Positions 1 through 7,643 of a stretch of 64,000 nucleotides of DNA are shown piece after piece. Position 1 is the stretch's first letter; every line of letters starts with the position of its first letter. This DNA comes from Caproicibacter fermentans (GTDB lineage Bacteria; Bacillota; Clostridia; Oscillospirales; Acutalibacteraceae). Made by a program: the position numbers and the translations under genes. The stretch is taken from NCBI RefSeq assembly GCF_009746625.1, contig NZ_VWXL01000100.1, positions 62,001-126,000 on the forward strand, read 5' to 3'. The notes under the pieces are model-generated. The model was given only the letters and a program-made list of their open reading frames with translations. It was not told the origin of the DNA and ran no database searches.

Positions 1-975
1 CTTGCCGGAACAGATGCGGATAAACGCGATGCGGTCGCGGTGCGCTTTGTTCATGTTCGCCTGAATCTTAAAGACGAACGCCGAAAAATCCGGGTCGAAC
101 GGATTGACTACGCCGGAATCCGAGTTGCGCGGCAGCGGCGCCGTCGTCATCTGCAAAAATTCCTTTAAAAAGGGTTCCACGCCGAAATTTGTCAGCGCGG
201 AGCCAAAAAACACCGGCGACAGCTTTCCCTCCCGGACAGCCTCCAGGTCAAACCCGTCGCCCGCTCCGTCGAGCAGCTCCACGTCGTCCCTCAGCTTCGC
301 GGCAAAATCCGCGCCGATGGCGGATTCCAGATGCGGGTCGTCAAGCGAAACTTCGGTTGATTTAACTTCTTTGGATTCAAAAACCGCGTCGCTGTTCGCG
401 TGGAAAATCAAAATCTTTTTCGATTCCCTGTCGTAAACGCCCTGAAATTCCTTTCCGGAGCCGATCGGCCAGTTGACCGGGCAGGTGCGGATACCGAGAA
501 GATTTTCGATTTCCTCCATCAGCTCGAACGGGTCGCGCGCGGCGCGGTCCATTTTGTTGATAAACGTGATGATCGGGATATGCCGCAAAGTGCAGACCTT
601 AAACAGCTTTCTGGTCTGCCGCTCGACGCCTTTGGATGCGTCCAGCACCATCACGGCGGAGTCCGCCGCCATCAGCGTGCGGTAGGTGTCCTCCGAAAAA
701 TCCTCGTGGCCCGGGGTATCCAGAATATTGATGCAGCATCCGTCATACTGAAACTGCATCACGGAAGAGGTAACGGAAATTCCCCTTTGCTTTTCAATTT
801 CCATCCAGTCGGAAACCGCGTGCCGCTGCGCTTTTTTTCCCTTGACGGAACCGGCAAGAGCGATCGCCCCGCCGTACAGCAGCAGCTTTTCCGTCAGAGT
901 GGTTTTGCCCGCGTCGGGGTGTGAGATGATTGCAAAAGTCCTTCTTCTGCCGATCTCGCTTTGAAAGTCAGACAA
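1..975 (-). CDS. prfC: Peptide chain release factor 3, 5' part (gene runs off the window)
   Basis: RF3 is a translational GTPase that recycles RF1/RF2 after termination in the cytoplasm. Only the N-terminal 325 residues are in the window. Visible GTPase motifs are the P-loop SHPDAGKTT at about residues 18-26, the switch [10 protein letters not shown] near residue 85 and the NKMD base-recognition motif near 140. The HPDAGKTT form and the insert [21 protein letters not shown] are typical of RF3 rather than EF-G. The start is a TTG at 975, seven bases after a GGAGG; there is no suitable ATG. Seen: motifs and start; function is by family. Confidence 0.95.
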   Translation of the reverse strand, partial: MSDFQSEIGRRRTFAIISHPDAGKTTLTEKLLLYGGAIALAGSVKGKKAQRHAVSDWMEIEKQRGISVTSSVMQFQYDGCCINILDTPGHEDFSEDTYRTLMAADSAVMVLDASKGVERQTRKLFKVCTLRHIPIITFINKMDRAARDPFELMEEIENLLGIRTCPVNWPIGSGKEFQGVYDRESKKILIFHANSDAVFESKEVKSTEVSLDDPHLESAIGADFAAKLRDDVELLDGAGDGFDLEAVREGKLSPVFFGSALTNFGVEPFLKEFLQMTTAPLPRNSDSGVVNPFDPDFSAFVFKIQANMNKAHRDRIAFIRICSGK

Positions 976-1008
976 TCTAGTTCCTCCAGCCTGTACAATA
1001 GTATTCTT

Positions 1009-1037
1009 ATTTTAAGACTTTCCGGGTAAATAATCAA
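1009..1037 (-). promoter_or_regulatory. Sigma-A-type promoter of prfC
   Basis: On the minus strand, TTGATT (1037-1032) and TAAAAT (1014-1009) are separated by exactly 17 bases and lie about 35 bases upstream of the prfC TTG start. Identified by eye only. Confidence 0.55.
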
Positions 1038-1112
1038 ATGGTACGGCAAAATATTTTCGAAATCAGGACGGCCCCGTCCGTTTTCCCCCGCGGCTCTCCG
1101 GCGCGGCACCCA

Positions 1113-1141
1113 TTGAAAACCGCCCCGCAACATGATAAAAT
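1113..1141 (+). promoter_or_regulatory. Sigma-A-type promoter of the first degV
   Basis: TTGAAA at 1113-1118 and TAAAAT at 1136-1141 with a 17-base spacer, ending 37 bases before the degV ATG. It is divergent from the prfC promoter. Confidence 0.5.
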
Positions 1142-1177
1142 AAGTTTATCCTGCTATGACAGGCTTGGAGGAAAACA

Positions 1178-2056
1178 ATGAACGAACTTAACAGCAACAG
1201 CATCAATCCTTCGCGTCAGGTGAAAATCACGGCGGACAGTACGTGCGACCTTTCCGACGCCGTTTTGGAAAAGTATGATATCGACCTGATTCCCCTGTAC
1301 GTTGCGCTGGGGAACAAGTCTTACCGCGATAAATTTGAAATTTCGCCGGACGACCTGTACGACTATGTCCGGAAGACCGGAAAGCTCCCGAAAACGTCGG
1401 CCGTTACGGTCAAGGATTATCTGGACCGGTTTCTGCCGTACAAACTTGCCGGCAGAAGCATTCTCCATTTTACCATCAGCAGCTCCATGTCCGCATGCTA
1501 CCAGAACGCGGTTATTGCCGCCGAAGAGCTTGGAAACGTCCGCGTGATCGACACCGCCAACCTCTCCACGGGAATCGGTCACCTCGCCGTGCGCGCCGCG
1601 GAGCTGGCCGCGTCGGGCCTCGACGCCGACCATATCGCGCGTGCCGTCACGGAGCTGATTCCGAAGGTTGAAACCAGCTTTGTCATCGATACGCTGAGTT
1701 ACCTGCATAAAGGCGGCCGCTGTTCCGCCGTCGCCGCGCTCGGCGCAAATCTGCTTTCTCTCAAGCCCTGTATCGAGGTTCGCGACGGCGCGATGAAAGT
1801 CGGAAAAAAATATCGCGGAACTCTTGAAAAATGCCTGACCTCCTATGTATCGGACCGTTTGCAGGGCCGCGCGGACATCGATTTGCGGCGGATTTTCGTC
1901 ACGCATTCAAAACTGTCTCCCCGTGTGACGGAATCCATCCTCAAGCAGATCGGCAGGCTGGCAAAGTTTGAAGAGGTCATCGAAACCGAAGCCAACAGCA
2001 CGGTCTGCACCCACTGCGGCCCCGGAACACTGGGAATTATTTATATGAAAAAATAG
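1178..2056 (+). CDS. DegV family fatty-acid-binding protein (copy 1)
   Basis: DegV proteins bind a fatty acid between two alpha/beta domains; in Firmicutes, FakB members present it to the kinase FakA for phospholipid synthesis. At 292 residues this is normal length. Family signs are TADSTCDLS near residue 19, the Ser-rich ISSSMSACYQNA near 105 and the LHKGGRCS turn near 175. GGAGG lies seven bases before the ATG. It stands alone between divergent prfC and convergent niaX, with no fakA nearby, so its partner and lipid preference cannot be told. A second paralogue lies at 6265-7158. Confidence 0.9.
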   Translation: MNELNSNSINPSRQVKITADSTCDLSDAVLEKYDIDLIPLYVALGNKSYRDKFEISPDDLYDYVRKTGKLPKTSAVTVKDYLDRFLPYKLAGRSILHFTISSSMSACYQNAVIAAEELGNVRVIDTANLSTGIGHLAVRAAELAASGLDADHIARAVTELIPKVETSFVIDTLSYLHKGGRCSAVAALGANLLSLKPCIEVRDGAMKVGKKYRGTLEKCLTSYVSDRLQGRADIDLRRIFVTHSKLSPRVTESILKQIGRLAKFEEVIETEANSTVCTHCGPGTLGIIYMKK

Positions 2057-2060
2057 TAAA

Positions 2061-2100
2061 ACGCACCCCGACCGGTTTTCAAAGCCGCTCAGGGTGCGTT
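2061..2100 (+). terminator. Possible terminator after degV
   Basis: Inverted repeat with arms ACGCACCC and GGGTGCGT about 25 bases apart, just after the degV stop. The following T-run is poor, so it may be a weak or merely convergent-boundary hairpin. Confidence 0.45.
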
Positions 2101-2223
2101 CTTCCCTATGGATTCAATTTTGCCTTTCCCGATTCGCCTTCGCCGATAGGGCCGCTTCTCTTCCGTGCGCTCCAGCAGATAATCCACGCTGACTTCATAC
2201 CGATCGGCAAGAGCTCTGGCGGC
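2089..2223 (-). pseudogene. Remnant of an XRE-type regulator C-terminal tail
   Basis: Directly after the niaX TAA, the same reading frame continues open for 44 codons and reads AARALADRYEVSVDYLLERT, followed by a basic tail and a TGA at 2089. The phrase ADRYEVSVDYLLERT is the usual end of the helix-turn-helix domain of Cro/CI (XRE) regulators. No start codon or DNA-binding helices remain. Best explained as the tail of a deleted regulator gene, fused by deletion to the end of niaX. Likely not translated. Confidence 0.5.
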
Positions 2224-2226
2224 GTT

Positions 2227-2802
2227 TTACCCCTTCGCCCTCGCGCTGACCGGAATTCGGATCACTCTGGAAACCGGCTTCCACGCGGCGACGGAAATTC
2301 CGAAATCGACCATGCTGTGGATCAAGCCGCCGAGTCCGATCAGCAACAGCGCAAACATGACATAACCGCTGGAGTAAACCGCACTGGAAAGCCGGCCGCC
2401 GAAGTAGAAAAACGTAACCACAACCACTTCACTCGCGGCATGGATCACGCCCAGAAAAAGGCCGAACAGGAAAGTCTTCGCCGAAAACATCATCGCAGCC
2501 GGCCTCTTCTGCAGCATGACGGAGCCGATCACAACAAAAATGATGTGGCTCAGCGCGCGCAGCGTAATGACCAGCGGAAGCCCCGACAGGAAGAATCCGA
2601 GCGTCGTCCCAAGAGTGACCGCCACGGCGACCCCCGGCGAGATAAACATCGCCAGAAAAATCGGCACATGGCTGGCTAAAGTGAACGAAGCCGGCCCAAT
2701 CACGATTTTTGGAAAGGTCATGGGAATGACGATTCCCACGGCGCACAGCAAAGCCGCGATCGTCATGGTCTGGATGTTCTGCATGGCATTTTTGCGGTTC
2801 AT
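2227..2802 (-). CDS. niaX: Niacin ECF transporter substrate-binding (S) component, NiaX-like
   Basis: A 191-residue membrane protein with about five or six hydrophobic segments. It starts MNRKNAMQNIQTMT and carries IGPASFTLASHVPIFLAMF near residues 30-48, which I recognise from NiaX, the niacin-specific S unit of energy-coupling factor transporters. The shared ECF ATPases and T component are not in the window. ATG at 2802 was chosen because the GTG at 2811 sits only one base from the AGGAG. The assignment is strengthened by the adjacent niaR gene and the operator-like palindrome upstream. Confidence 0.8.
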   Translation of the reverse strand: MNRKNAMQNIQTMTIAALLCAVGIVIPMTFPKIVIGPASFTLASHVPIFLAMFISPGVAVAVTLGTTLGFFLSGLPLVITLRALSHIIFVVIGSVMLQKRPAAMMFSAKTFLFGLFLGVIHAASEVVVVTFFYFGGRLSSAVYSSGYVMFALLLIGLGGLIHSMVDFGISVAAWKPVSRVIRIPVSARAKG

Positions 2803-2849
2803 AATGATCACTCTCCTCAGACTCCCATTCGGGATATGTCATTTCATAT

Positions 2850-2869
2850 GTCTTTACACCTGTTAAGAC
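2850..2869. promoter_or_regulatory. Candidate NiaR operator
   Basis: GTCTTTACACCTGTTAAGAC is a near-perfect inverted repeat: arms GTCTTTACA and TGTTAAGAC differ at one position around a 2-base centre. It lies immediately downstream of the niaX -10 element, over the expected transcription start, where a bound repressor would block niaX. Known NiaR sites in Firmicutes are similar GTCTTNACA-type palindromes (from memory). Confidence 0.7.
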
Positions 2870-2870
2870 T

Positions 2871-2898
2871 ATTCTAGCAGGAGAATGAAAAAAGTCAA
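2871..2898 (-). promoter_or_regulatory. Promoter of niaX
   Basis: TTGACT (2898-2893) and TAGAAT (2876-2871) on the minus strand with a 16-base spacer. The candidate NiaR palindrome abuts its downstream edge. Confidence 0.65.
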
Positions 2899-2912
2899 GC
2901 CCCGACTCTCAA

Positions 2913-3437
2913 TTATTCCCGTTCAAACAAAATATTTTCCTGTTTCAGCTTTTCCAAAACACGCCGGTACGCGTCTTCGTTCGGGCAGGAGATGGTGTGA
3001 AGATGCACCCCGCCCGTCAGATCGCATAAGGGAAGCGACCGGCTTTTCTCCAGCTTCCGGACAAAATCGTCCGCGTCAAACCGCGAAAAAATCTGAAGCC
3101 GTCCGGAAATCTGGCCGTAAACGGCGTGTTCCACAATCACGTCGAGCACCCCGCAGCCGTTGTCCACGGCGGCATACAGCTCGCGGGCGATGCCTTCCCG
3201 GTCATGCCTGCAGGCAACGGTCCGCAGCAGCTCGCCCGGCCGAACCTCTCCGCTTTCCAGGAGGTAGCCCCTGGGCGTTGCGGTGATCGGCTGATTCGCC
3301 GCGCGCAAAAGAGCGATATCCCCCACGATGACCTGCCGGCTGACATTCAGTTCTCCGGCCAGTACCCCCGCGCTGACGGGCGAATCGCCGCTCTTTAAAA
3401 TTTTAAGAATCTGTTCCCGACGTTGTGTTGGATTCAC
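2913..3437 (-). CDS. niaR: Niacin-responsive transcriptional repressor NiaR (3H domain)
   Basis: NiaR represses niacin uptake or NAD synthesis genes when niacin is bound. The 174-residue protein has an N-terminal winged helix (RREQILKILKSGDSPVSAGVLAGELNV region, residues 5-60) and a C-terminal 3H domain with conserved His in HDREGIA, IVEHAVYG and GGVHLHTI. The chosen start is GTG 3437 (VNPTQRREQ); the longer upstream extension is not family-like. A GTG at 3449 is an alternative. It is transcribed in the same direction as niaX but niaX has its own promoter. Confidence 0.85.
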   Translation of the reverse strand: MNPTQRREQILKILKSGDSPVSAGVLAGELNVSRQVIVGDIALLRAANQPITATPRGYLLESGEVRPGELLRTVACRHDREGIARELYAAVDNGCGVLDVIVEHAVYGQISGRLQIFSRFDADDFVRKLEKSRSLPLCDLTGGVHLHTISCPNEDAYRRVLEKLKQENILFERE

Positions 3438-3482
3438 TGCCGACCACACCCTTTCTTTCCGATTATCATACCATAAACGCTT

Positions 3483-3509
3483 AAAAAAATCACCCCGCAA
3501 GGGGGTGAT
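3483..3509 (-). terminator. Terminator of the BASS-transporter gene
   Basis: On the minus strand the stem ATCACCCC(C)/GGGGTGAT with a 4-base loop is followed by a run of seven T, about 30 bases after the transporter stop codon. A good intrinsic terminator. Confidence 0.8.
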
Positions 3510-3536
3510 CGAAGCGCCGTTCATAAAACGTCCGTA

Positions 3537-4496
3537 TTATTCTGCCAGGGATTTTTTCAAAGCGGAGATTTTCCTCATATGATTCGCCATCAGATTCGCG
3601 ACGATCGAACCGGAAAAATTGTGCCACACACTGAAGATCGCGCCCGGAATCGCGGCGGCCGGTGAAAAATGCGCGGCGGCAAGGGTGACGGCAAGCCCGG
3701 AGTTCTGCATGCCGACCTCAATCGCCACGGCGTTGCGCTTCGCGGCGTCCATCCCAAACAGCTTCGCACCGAGAAAGCCAAGGCCGTAGCCGCACATATT
3801 ATGAAGAATCACAACCAGGCAGACCAAAAGGCCGCTTGTCATGATCTTCGCGGCGTTCCCGCCGACGACGGCCCCGATGATCAGCGCGATGGCGGTTACG
3901 GAAACCAGCGGCAGAACATCGTTGAACGCGGTAACTTTGTCTCCGAACAGCCTATGGACCATCAGCCCGAGTACAATCGGAAGCAGAACAACCTTGCAGA
4001 TGGAAAGGAACATCGACCAGAACGACACCGAGACCCAGGTTCCGGCCAGCCACCAGGTCAGCAGCGGCGTCATCAGCGGAGCGGCGGCGGTGGAAACCAT
4101 GGTCATGCTGACGGAAAGGGCCACGTCGCCCTTGGCGAGATAAGTCATGACGTTGGAAGAAGTGCCGCCCGGACAGGTGCCGACCAATATCACGCCGACC
4201 GCCAGGTCGGCGGGCAGCTGGAAAAGCTTTGCCAGCGCGAACGCGACAATCGGCATGACCGTAAACTGGAACAGAAAGCCTGCGAAAACATCCTTCGGTC
4301 TGCGGAAAACTTCTCTGAAATCAGAAAACTTGAGCGTTAAGCCCATCCCGAACATCACGACTCCCAGCAGCAGCGTGATGTGAGGAGCAGCCCAGGTAAA
4401 GGCACGCGGGGAGAGCAGGGCGACAACGGCGACAGCCAGCGAAAGAACCGCCATGTACTTTCCGGCAAGGTCACTCAGTTTTTTCAAAGCATTCAT
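3537..4496 (-). CDS. Bile acid:sodium symporter (BASS) family transporter
   Basis: A 319-residue, roughly ten-helix membrane protein. It has the BASS signatures GTCPGGTSSNVMTYLAKGD (about residues 106-124) and EVGMQNSGLA (about 255-264). Bacterial members are usually not bile-acid carriers; known substrates of relatives include pantoate and 2-keto acids. ATG 4496 was chosen because GGAGGG lies seven bases upstream; an upstream in-frame ATG at 4532 lacks a site. A T-box leader with a likely isoleucine specifier precedes it, so a branched-chain amino acid or keto-acid substrate is my inference. Confidence 0.85.
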   Translation of the reverse strand: MNALKKLSDLAGKYMAVLSLAVAVVALLSPRAFTWAAPHITLLLGVVMFGMGLTLKFSDFREVFRRPKDVFAGFLFQFTVMPIVAFALAKLFQLPADLAVGVILVGTCPGGTSSNVMTYLAKGDVALSVSMTMVSTAAAPLMTPLLTWWLAGTWVSVSFWSMFLSICKVVLLPIVLGLMVHRLFGDKVTAFNDVLPLVSVTAIALIIGAVVGGNAAKIMTSGLLVCLVVILHNMCGYGLGFLGAKLFGMDAAKRNAVAIEVGMQNSGLAVTLAAAHFSPAAAIPGAIFSVWHNFSGSIVANLMANHMRKISALKKSLAE

Positions 4497-4567
4497 AATT
4501 CTTCCCTCCAAAATTTGAACACATCGAGACAACCGCGCATGATCTGCGGAATCTGCCGCACAGACGC

Positions 4568-4858
4568 AAAAAGGGCTTTTGCCTCCAAAGAGGCAAAAGC
4601 CCTGAAAAGCTTCTGCGGTACCACTCTTCTTGCCGTCCTTCGGGACGGCCGCTCGTTAGGCATCGTTTTCAATGCCCGGCAAGGTAACGGCTGCCGGCCG
4701 TTCGCTCCTACGCAGGCCGAAAGGCCCTTCAGATGAATGCTTATGGGTGATATTTCACGCGGTCCCCGCCATGCCTCGCACCGACCGGCAATTCTCTTCC
4801 GCGGAGAAAGCACGCTACTTTTCCCAATCATCGCATTTGTCTATCCGTGTTTTTCTTA
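4568..4858 (-). ncRNA. T-box riboswitch controlling the BASS transporter
   Basis: Minus strand. The T-box sequence AGAGTGGTACCGC occupies 4628-4614 and is followed by a 14-bp perfect terminator stem (4603-4572) with a T-run. Upstream, the stem I region shows an AGTA element (near 4820) and a GGTGCGAGG apical motif (near 4780). The specifier loop reads GTGAAATATCACCC, so the codon before ACCC is AUC (4751-4749): isoleucine. Such leaders read through when the cognate tRNA is uncharged. The T-box is certain by motif; the specifier is my hand alignment. Confidence 0.9.
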
Positions 4859-4887
4859 ACTATAAACGACCGTTTCAGATTTGTCAA
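4859..4887 (-). promoter_or_regulatory. Promoter of the BASS T-box transcript
   Basis: TTGACA (4887-4882) and TATAGT (4864-4859) with a 17-base spacer, immediately upstream of the T-box leader. Confidence 0.8.
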
Positions 4888-4910
4888 GAAGTTTTCCCGA
4901 AAACTTAACG

Positions 4911-4939
4911 AGGGCTCCGGCGGTATCCGCCGGAGCCCT
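4911..4939. repeat. Perfect 13-bp hairpin, orphan terminator-like element
   Basis: AGGGCTCCGGCGG and its exact complement are separated by 3 bases. There is no good T-run on either side. No gene ends next to it: it lies between the T-box promoter and an apparently empty stretch. It may be the terminator of a lost gene or of a small transcript from 5.0-5.5 kb. Confidence 0.55.
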
Positions 4940-5518
4940 GCAATATAAACTGTGTGAATTGTCTTGTCTTTCGTCCCGGCAGAAAACCGATTCGCCAGAA
5001 ACCGGTTTTGCCGCGGGAAAAAACTCCCCAAATCAATACATCGGAATCACCAATTAAATGTTTCTCCGGTCCGAGCCCACATGCGTTTTTCACTGAGCCG
5101 CCTTGTCATTCTGTCCCGGAAGAAAGCTTCATTTCGAAGCCCGAATCAGCTGTGAAAGTAACCTGCGGTGCGCCGGCCGGGCAAAAATCCGTTCCTGCAA
5201 TAGGCCGTTATCCGCTTCATTCCTTTCCTTGATTTTCTGAAAGTCCCCGCCCAACGAACGACGGCTGCGCTGTCTGCCGGTCCTCATCCCTGCCCATTGG
5301 ACTCACTCCCTTCTCAGCAGAAAAGTTCGTTTCTTTTCGATGCGCTTCCTTTGTTTCCCTTTCTCCTGCAGCCCCGGCCGCAAATGGGAAACCGCATCGA
5401 TCTTTGTTTTCCCTTTTCCTTACATTTATATTATAAAGACTATTGTGGTATAAGTCAATATATTTTTTAAAAATATCAAAAAATTTTTAGTATAATTTTT
5501 ACTCGTATAATTTTCCTG
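4940..5518. other. Unassigned 0.58-kb intergenic stretch
   Basis: I see no convincing gene. Two tiny minus-strand ORFs are present: 26 codons (starting near 5303, with GGAGTGAG upstream) and 27 codons (starting near 5400); neither resembles a known family. The last 100 bases are strongly AT-rich, as expected before a promoter. Confidence 0.4.
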
Positions 5519-5547
5519 TTGACTTGTCGGCCCTATCAGCGTAGAAT
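5519..5547 (+). promoter_or_regulatory. Promoter of the DUF1292 gene
   Basis: TTGACT (5519-5524), 17-base spacer, TAGAAT (5542-5547), 45 bases before the chosen start codon. Confidence 0.7.
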
Positions 5548-5592
5548 GATAACGACGAGAAAACAGAAATGAATCGTAAGGAGAGTTCCCTG

Positions 5593-5934
5593 ATGCAAGA
5601 CGAATTCGGCCCTGATATCCTGACCCTGGTGGACGATGAAGGCAATGAGCATGAGTTTGAAATACTGGATGTCATCGACAACGACGACGGTTGCTTTTAC
5701 GCTTTGCTGCCCGTTCTCAGTGACCCTCAGGATAAAATCGACGCAGAAGGAACCTATTATATTTTTGAATCTATAGAAGAAAACGGTGAACAGCAGCTCG
5801 CAGAGGTGGATGACGAAGCTCTGCTTGACCGGCTCGCGGAACAGTTTGAAAGCCGGTTTGAGGAGCTGTACAGCGATGAAGACGACGATTCCGACGGCGA
5901 TTTGCCGGAGGATGAGAATAATATCGAAGACTGA
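5593..5934 (+). CDS. DUF1292 domain protein (YrzB family)
   Basis: A small acidic cytoplasmic protein of 113 residues. The core ILTLVDDEGNEHEFEILDV near residue 8 and YYIFESIEENGE near residue 55 match the DUF1292/YrzB family, which often sits near yrrK/ruvX in Firmicutes; its function is unknown. The C-terminus is a run of Asp/Glu. The start was set at 5593 because AAGGAGAG lies nine bases upstream; an ATG at 5569 lacks a site. ruvX is indeed nearby (7209-7643) but on the other strand. Confidence 0.8.
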   Translation: MQDEFGPDILTLVDDEGNEHEFEILDVIDNDDGCFYALLPVLSDPQDKIDAEGTYYIFESIEENGEQQLAEVDDEALLDRLAEQFESRFEELYSDEDDDSDGDLPEDENNIED

Positions 5935-5944
5935 TTTTGTTTGT

Positions 5945-6126
5945 ATCCTGCCTGGTGCGCGGATTTGTGCAGAAATAACCCTACAATTATGAATCGGGAG
6001 CTTCGGCTCCGGCGGCGGACTTCAGACCTCCCGGCTTTTGCCGGACGAAGGGAGTGCGAAGCCGCCGGGCGGGCACCCACCTGCTACTGGTAGCAGGTTA
6101 TTCAGCACGTTACGGCCAGGCGGGTC
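5945..6126 (+). ncRNA. ssrS: Probable 6S RNA
   Basis: A 182-nt region closed by CCTGCCTGG (5947-5955) pairing with CCAGGCGGG (6116-6124). It contains the hairpin ACCTGCTA-ctgg-TAGCAGGT followed by TATTCAGCACG, which resembles the ACC..GGGUUACAGCC hairpin of 6S RNA. The size and the long rod with a central bubble fit 6S RNA, which binds sigma-A RNA polymerase in stationary phase. Recognised by layout and motif from memory, without a covariance search. Confidence 0.7.
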
Positions 6127-6146
6127 TTTTATATTTATAAAGATTG

Positions 6147-6176
6147 TCCCTGAATTTCAGGGGCTTTTTTCTTTTT
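6147..6176 (+). terminator. Terminator of the 6S-like RNA
   Basis: CCCTG-aattt-CAGGG hairpin followed by six T and a further T-run; lies 20 bases after the closing stem of the RNA. Confidence 0.75.
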
Positions 6177-6189
6177 ATCCATCATTTTA

Positions 6190-6218
6190 TGGACAAAATT
6201 GGCAATAAAAGGTATAAT
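6190..6218 (+). promoter_or_regulatory. Promoter of the second degV
   Basis: TGGACA (6190-6195), 17-base spacer, TATAAT (6213-6218). An ATG at 6199 falls inside it, which argues for the downstream start of degV. Confidence 0.8.
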
Positions 6219-6264
6219 GTGTTTAAAAAGACAACCACCAATTCCGGAAAGGGGTTCCGATGAA

Positions 6265-7158
6265 ATGAGCGATTACAGAATTATAACGGATTCCAATACC
6301 GATCTGACCCAAGAGCAGACAGAAAGACTGGACCTTGCCGTCATCCCCATGAGCTTTACGATCGGGGACGACTCCCTGCTGGATTATCCGGACGAACGCG
6401 ATCTCTCCTCCCATGAGTTTTACCGACGAATTGCCGCGGGCGAAACTTCCACAACCAATCAGATCAGCATTGCCACCTTTACGGAAACCTTCGAGCCGTA
6501 TCTCGCCGCCGGGCAGGACGTTCTCTACCTCGGCTTTTCCTCAGGCCTGAGCGGAACCTATAACAATTCCGTGATCGCGGCGAAGGAGTTAGCGGCAAAG
6601 TATCCGCAGCGCAGAATTGCGACGGCTGACACGCTGGCAGCTTCCATGGGGGAGGGCCTGCTGGTGTACCACGCCGCGATGATGAAGCGCGGCGGCGCTT
6701 CCCTGGAGGAAGTCCGAAGCTGGATGGAGCAGAACCGCAACCGAATGCACCATTGGTTCACGGTCGACGACCTGAACCATTTAAAGCGCGGAGGAAGAAT
6801 TTCCGGCGCTTCCGCTCTGGTCGGGACCATGCTCGGTATTAAGCCCGTCATGCACTTTGACGATCAGGGGCATATCATCCTCATGGAAAAAATCCGCGGG
6901 CGCAAGCAGTCGCTGGACTCGTTGATCAGCCACATGGAAAAGACCTGCATCGAACCCGACAAACAGATGATTTTTATCAGCCACAGCGATTCGCCGGAGG
7001 GCTGCGAGTACGTCGCCTCCGAGATCAAAAGACGTTTTGGCGTCAACCAGATTGAAACGGCGCCGATCGGGCCGGTTATCGGCGCACACACGGGAACCGG
7101 AACCGTCGCGCTGTTTTATCTGGGGCAGGACCGGGAATACGAGCAGCAACAGCAGTAG
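6265..7158 (+). CDS. DegV family fatty-acid-binding protein (copy 2)
   Basis: A 297-residue DegV protein: ITDSNTDLT near residue 7, FSSGLSGTYNNS near 96 and HLKRGGRIS near 172 are the usual fatty-acid-pocket and turn motifs. Probable role is carrying a fatty acid, possibly for a FakA-type kinase elsewhere. ATG 6265 follows AGGGG by ten bases, and the promoter covers the longer ORF start. It is only distantly like copy 1 (1178-2056), so the two probably prefer different lipids (inference). Confidence 0.9.
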   Translation: MSDYRIITDSNTDLTQEQTERLDLAVIPMSFTIGDDSLLDYPDERDLSSHEFYRRIAAGETSTTNQISIATFTETFEPYLAAGQDVLYLGFSSGLSGTYNNSVIAAKELAAKYPQRRIATADTLAASMGEGLLVYHAAMMKRGGASLEEVRSWMEQNRNRMHHWFTVDDLNHLKRGGRISGASALVGTMLGIKPVMHFDDQGHIILMEKIRGRKQSLDSLISHMEKTCIEPDKQMIFISHSDSPEGCEYVASEIKRRFGVNQIETAPIGPVIGAHTGTGTVALFYLGQDREYEQQQQ

Positions 7159-7176
7159 ATAGCGGCCCAAAATAGA

Positions 7177-7231
7177 AAAGCGGAAAGCTTCCCGACCCGT
7201 TTACGGGGTTACGGACGCTTTCCGTTTTTTT
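7177..7231. terminator. Shared terminator between degV and ruvX
   Basis: CGGAAAGC/GCTTTCCG outer stem enclosing an ACCC/GGGT inner stem, with T7 on the plus side and TTTTC on the minus side. It terminates degV and overlaps the last codons of the convergent ruvX. Confidence 0.8.
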
Positions 7232-7643
7232 GATTTCTGCGAAAGGCAAGGTAATCCTGCAAAATCACCGTAGCCGCGACGGCGTCAATGACCGCTTTGC
7301 GCTTTTTCCCGCGCGTATCCGTGTCATTCAGATACCCGTGCGCGGTGATTGTTGTTCCGCGCTCATCCCAAAGCTCGACCGGCAGGCCGCTTTGCGCCTT
7401 CAACAGCTCCGCAAACTTTCTGGCGTTTTGGGCGCTTTCGCCCTCCGAGCCGTCCATGTTGCGCGGCAGGCCCACAACGATCTGTTTCACTGCGAGGGTT
7501 TTCGCTTCCTGCGCGACGGCTTCGGCCAGCCGTTCCCGGTTCCGCTGAGCCACAACGCGGACCGGCGAGGCCAGCACCTCGCCCTCGTCGCACACAGCCA
7601 GCCCGGTTCGCGCCATTCCGAGGTCGACGGCAAGAATCTTCAC
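7209..7643 (-). CDS. ruvX: Putative Holliday junction resolvase / pre-16S rRNA nuclease (RuvX/YqgF)
   Basis: A 144-residue RNase H-fold nuclease of the YqgF family, linked to 16S rRNA 5'-end processing and possibly to Holliday junctions. The first acidic residue is in MKILAVDLGMARTG (residue 7), the VVGLPRNMDGSEG strand-turn is near 57 and the DERGTT motif near 95. The final conserved Asp is in VIDAVAA near 122. GTG start, overlapping the phosphatase stop as GTGA; last gene of the pyr-headed operon. Confidence 0.92.
   Translation of the reverse strand: MKILAVDLGMARTGLAVCDEGEVLASPVRVVAQRNRERLAEAVAQEAKTLAVKQIVVGLPRNMDGSEGESAQNARKFAELLKAQSGLPVELWDERGTTITAHGYLNDTDTRGKKRKAVIDAVAATVILQDYLAFRRNQKNGKRP

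Noticed and set aside
4954-5232. 92-codon plus-strand ORF in the 5-kb gap
   Set aside because: No ribosome binding site, Pro/Ser-rich low-complexity sequence, no family likeness.
5945-6126. Reading this RNA as SRP RNA or a T-box
   Set aside because: No SRP tetraloop helix and no AGAGTGG-type T-box; the closing stem and hairpin fit 6S RNA better.
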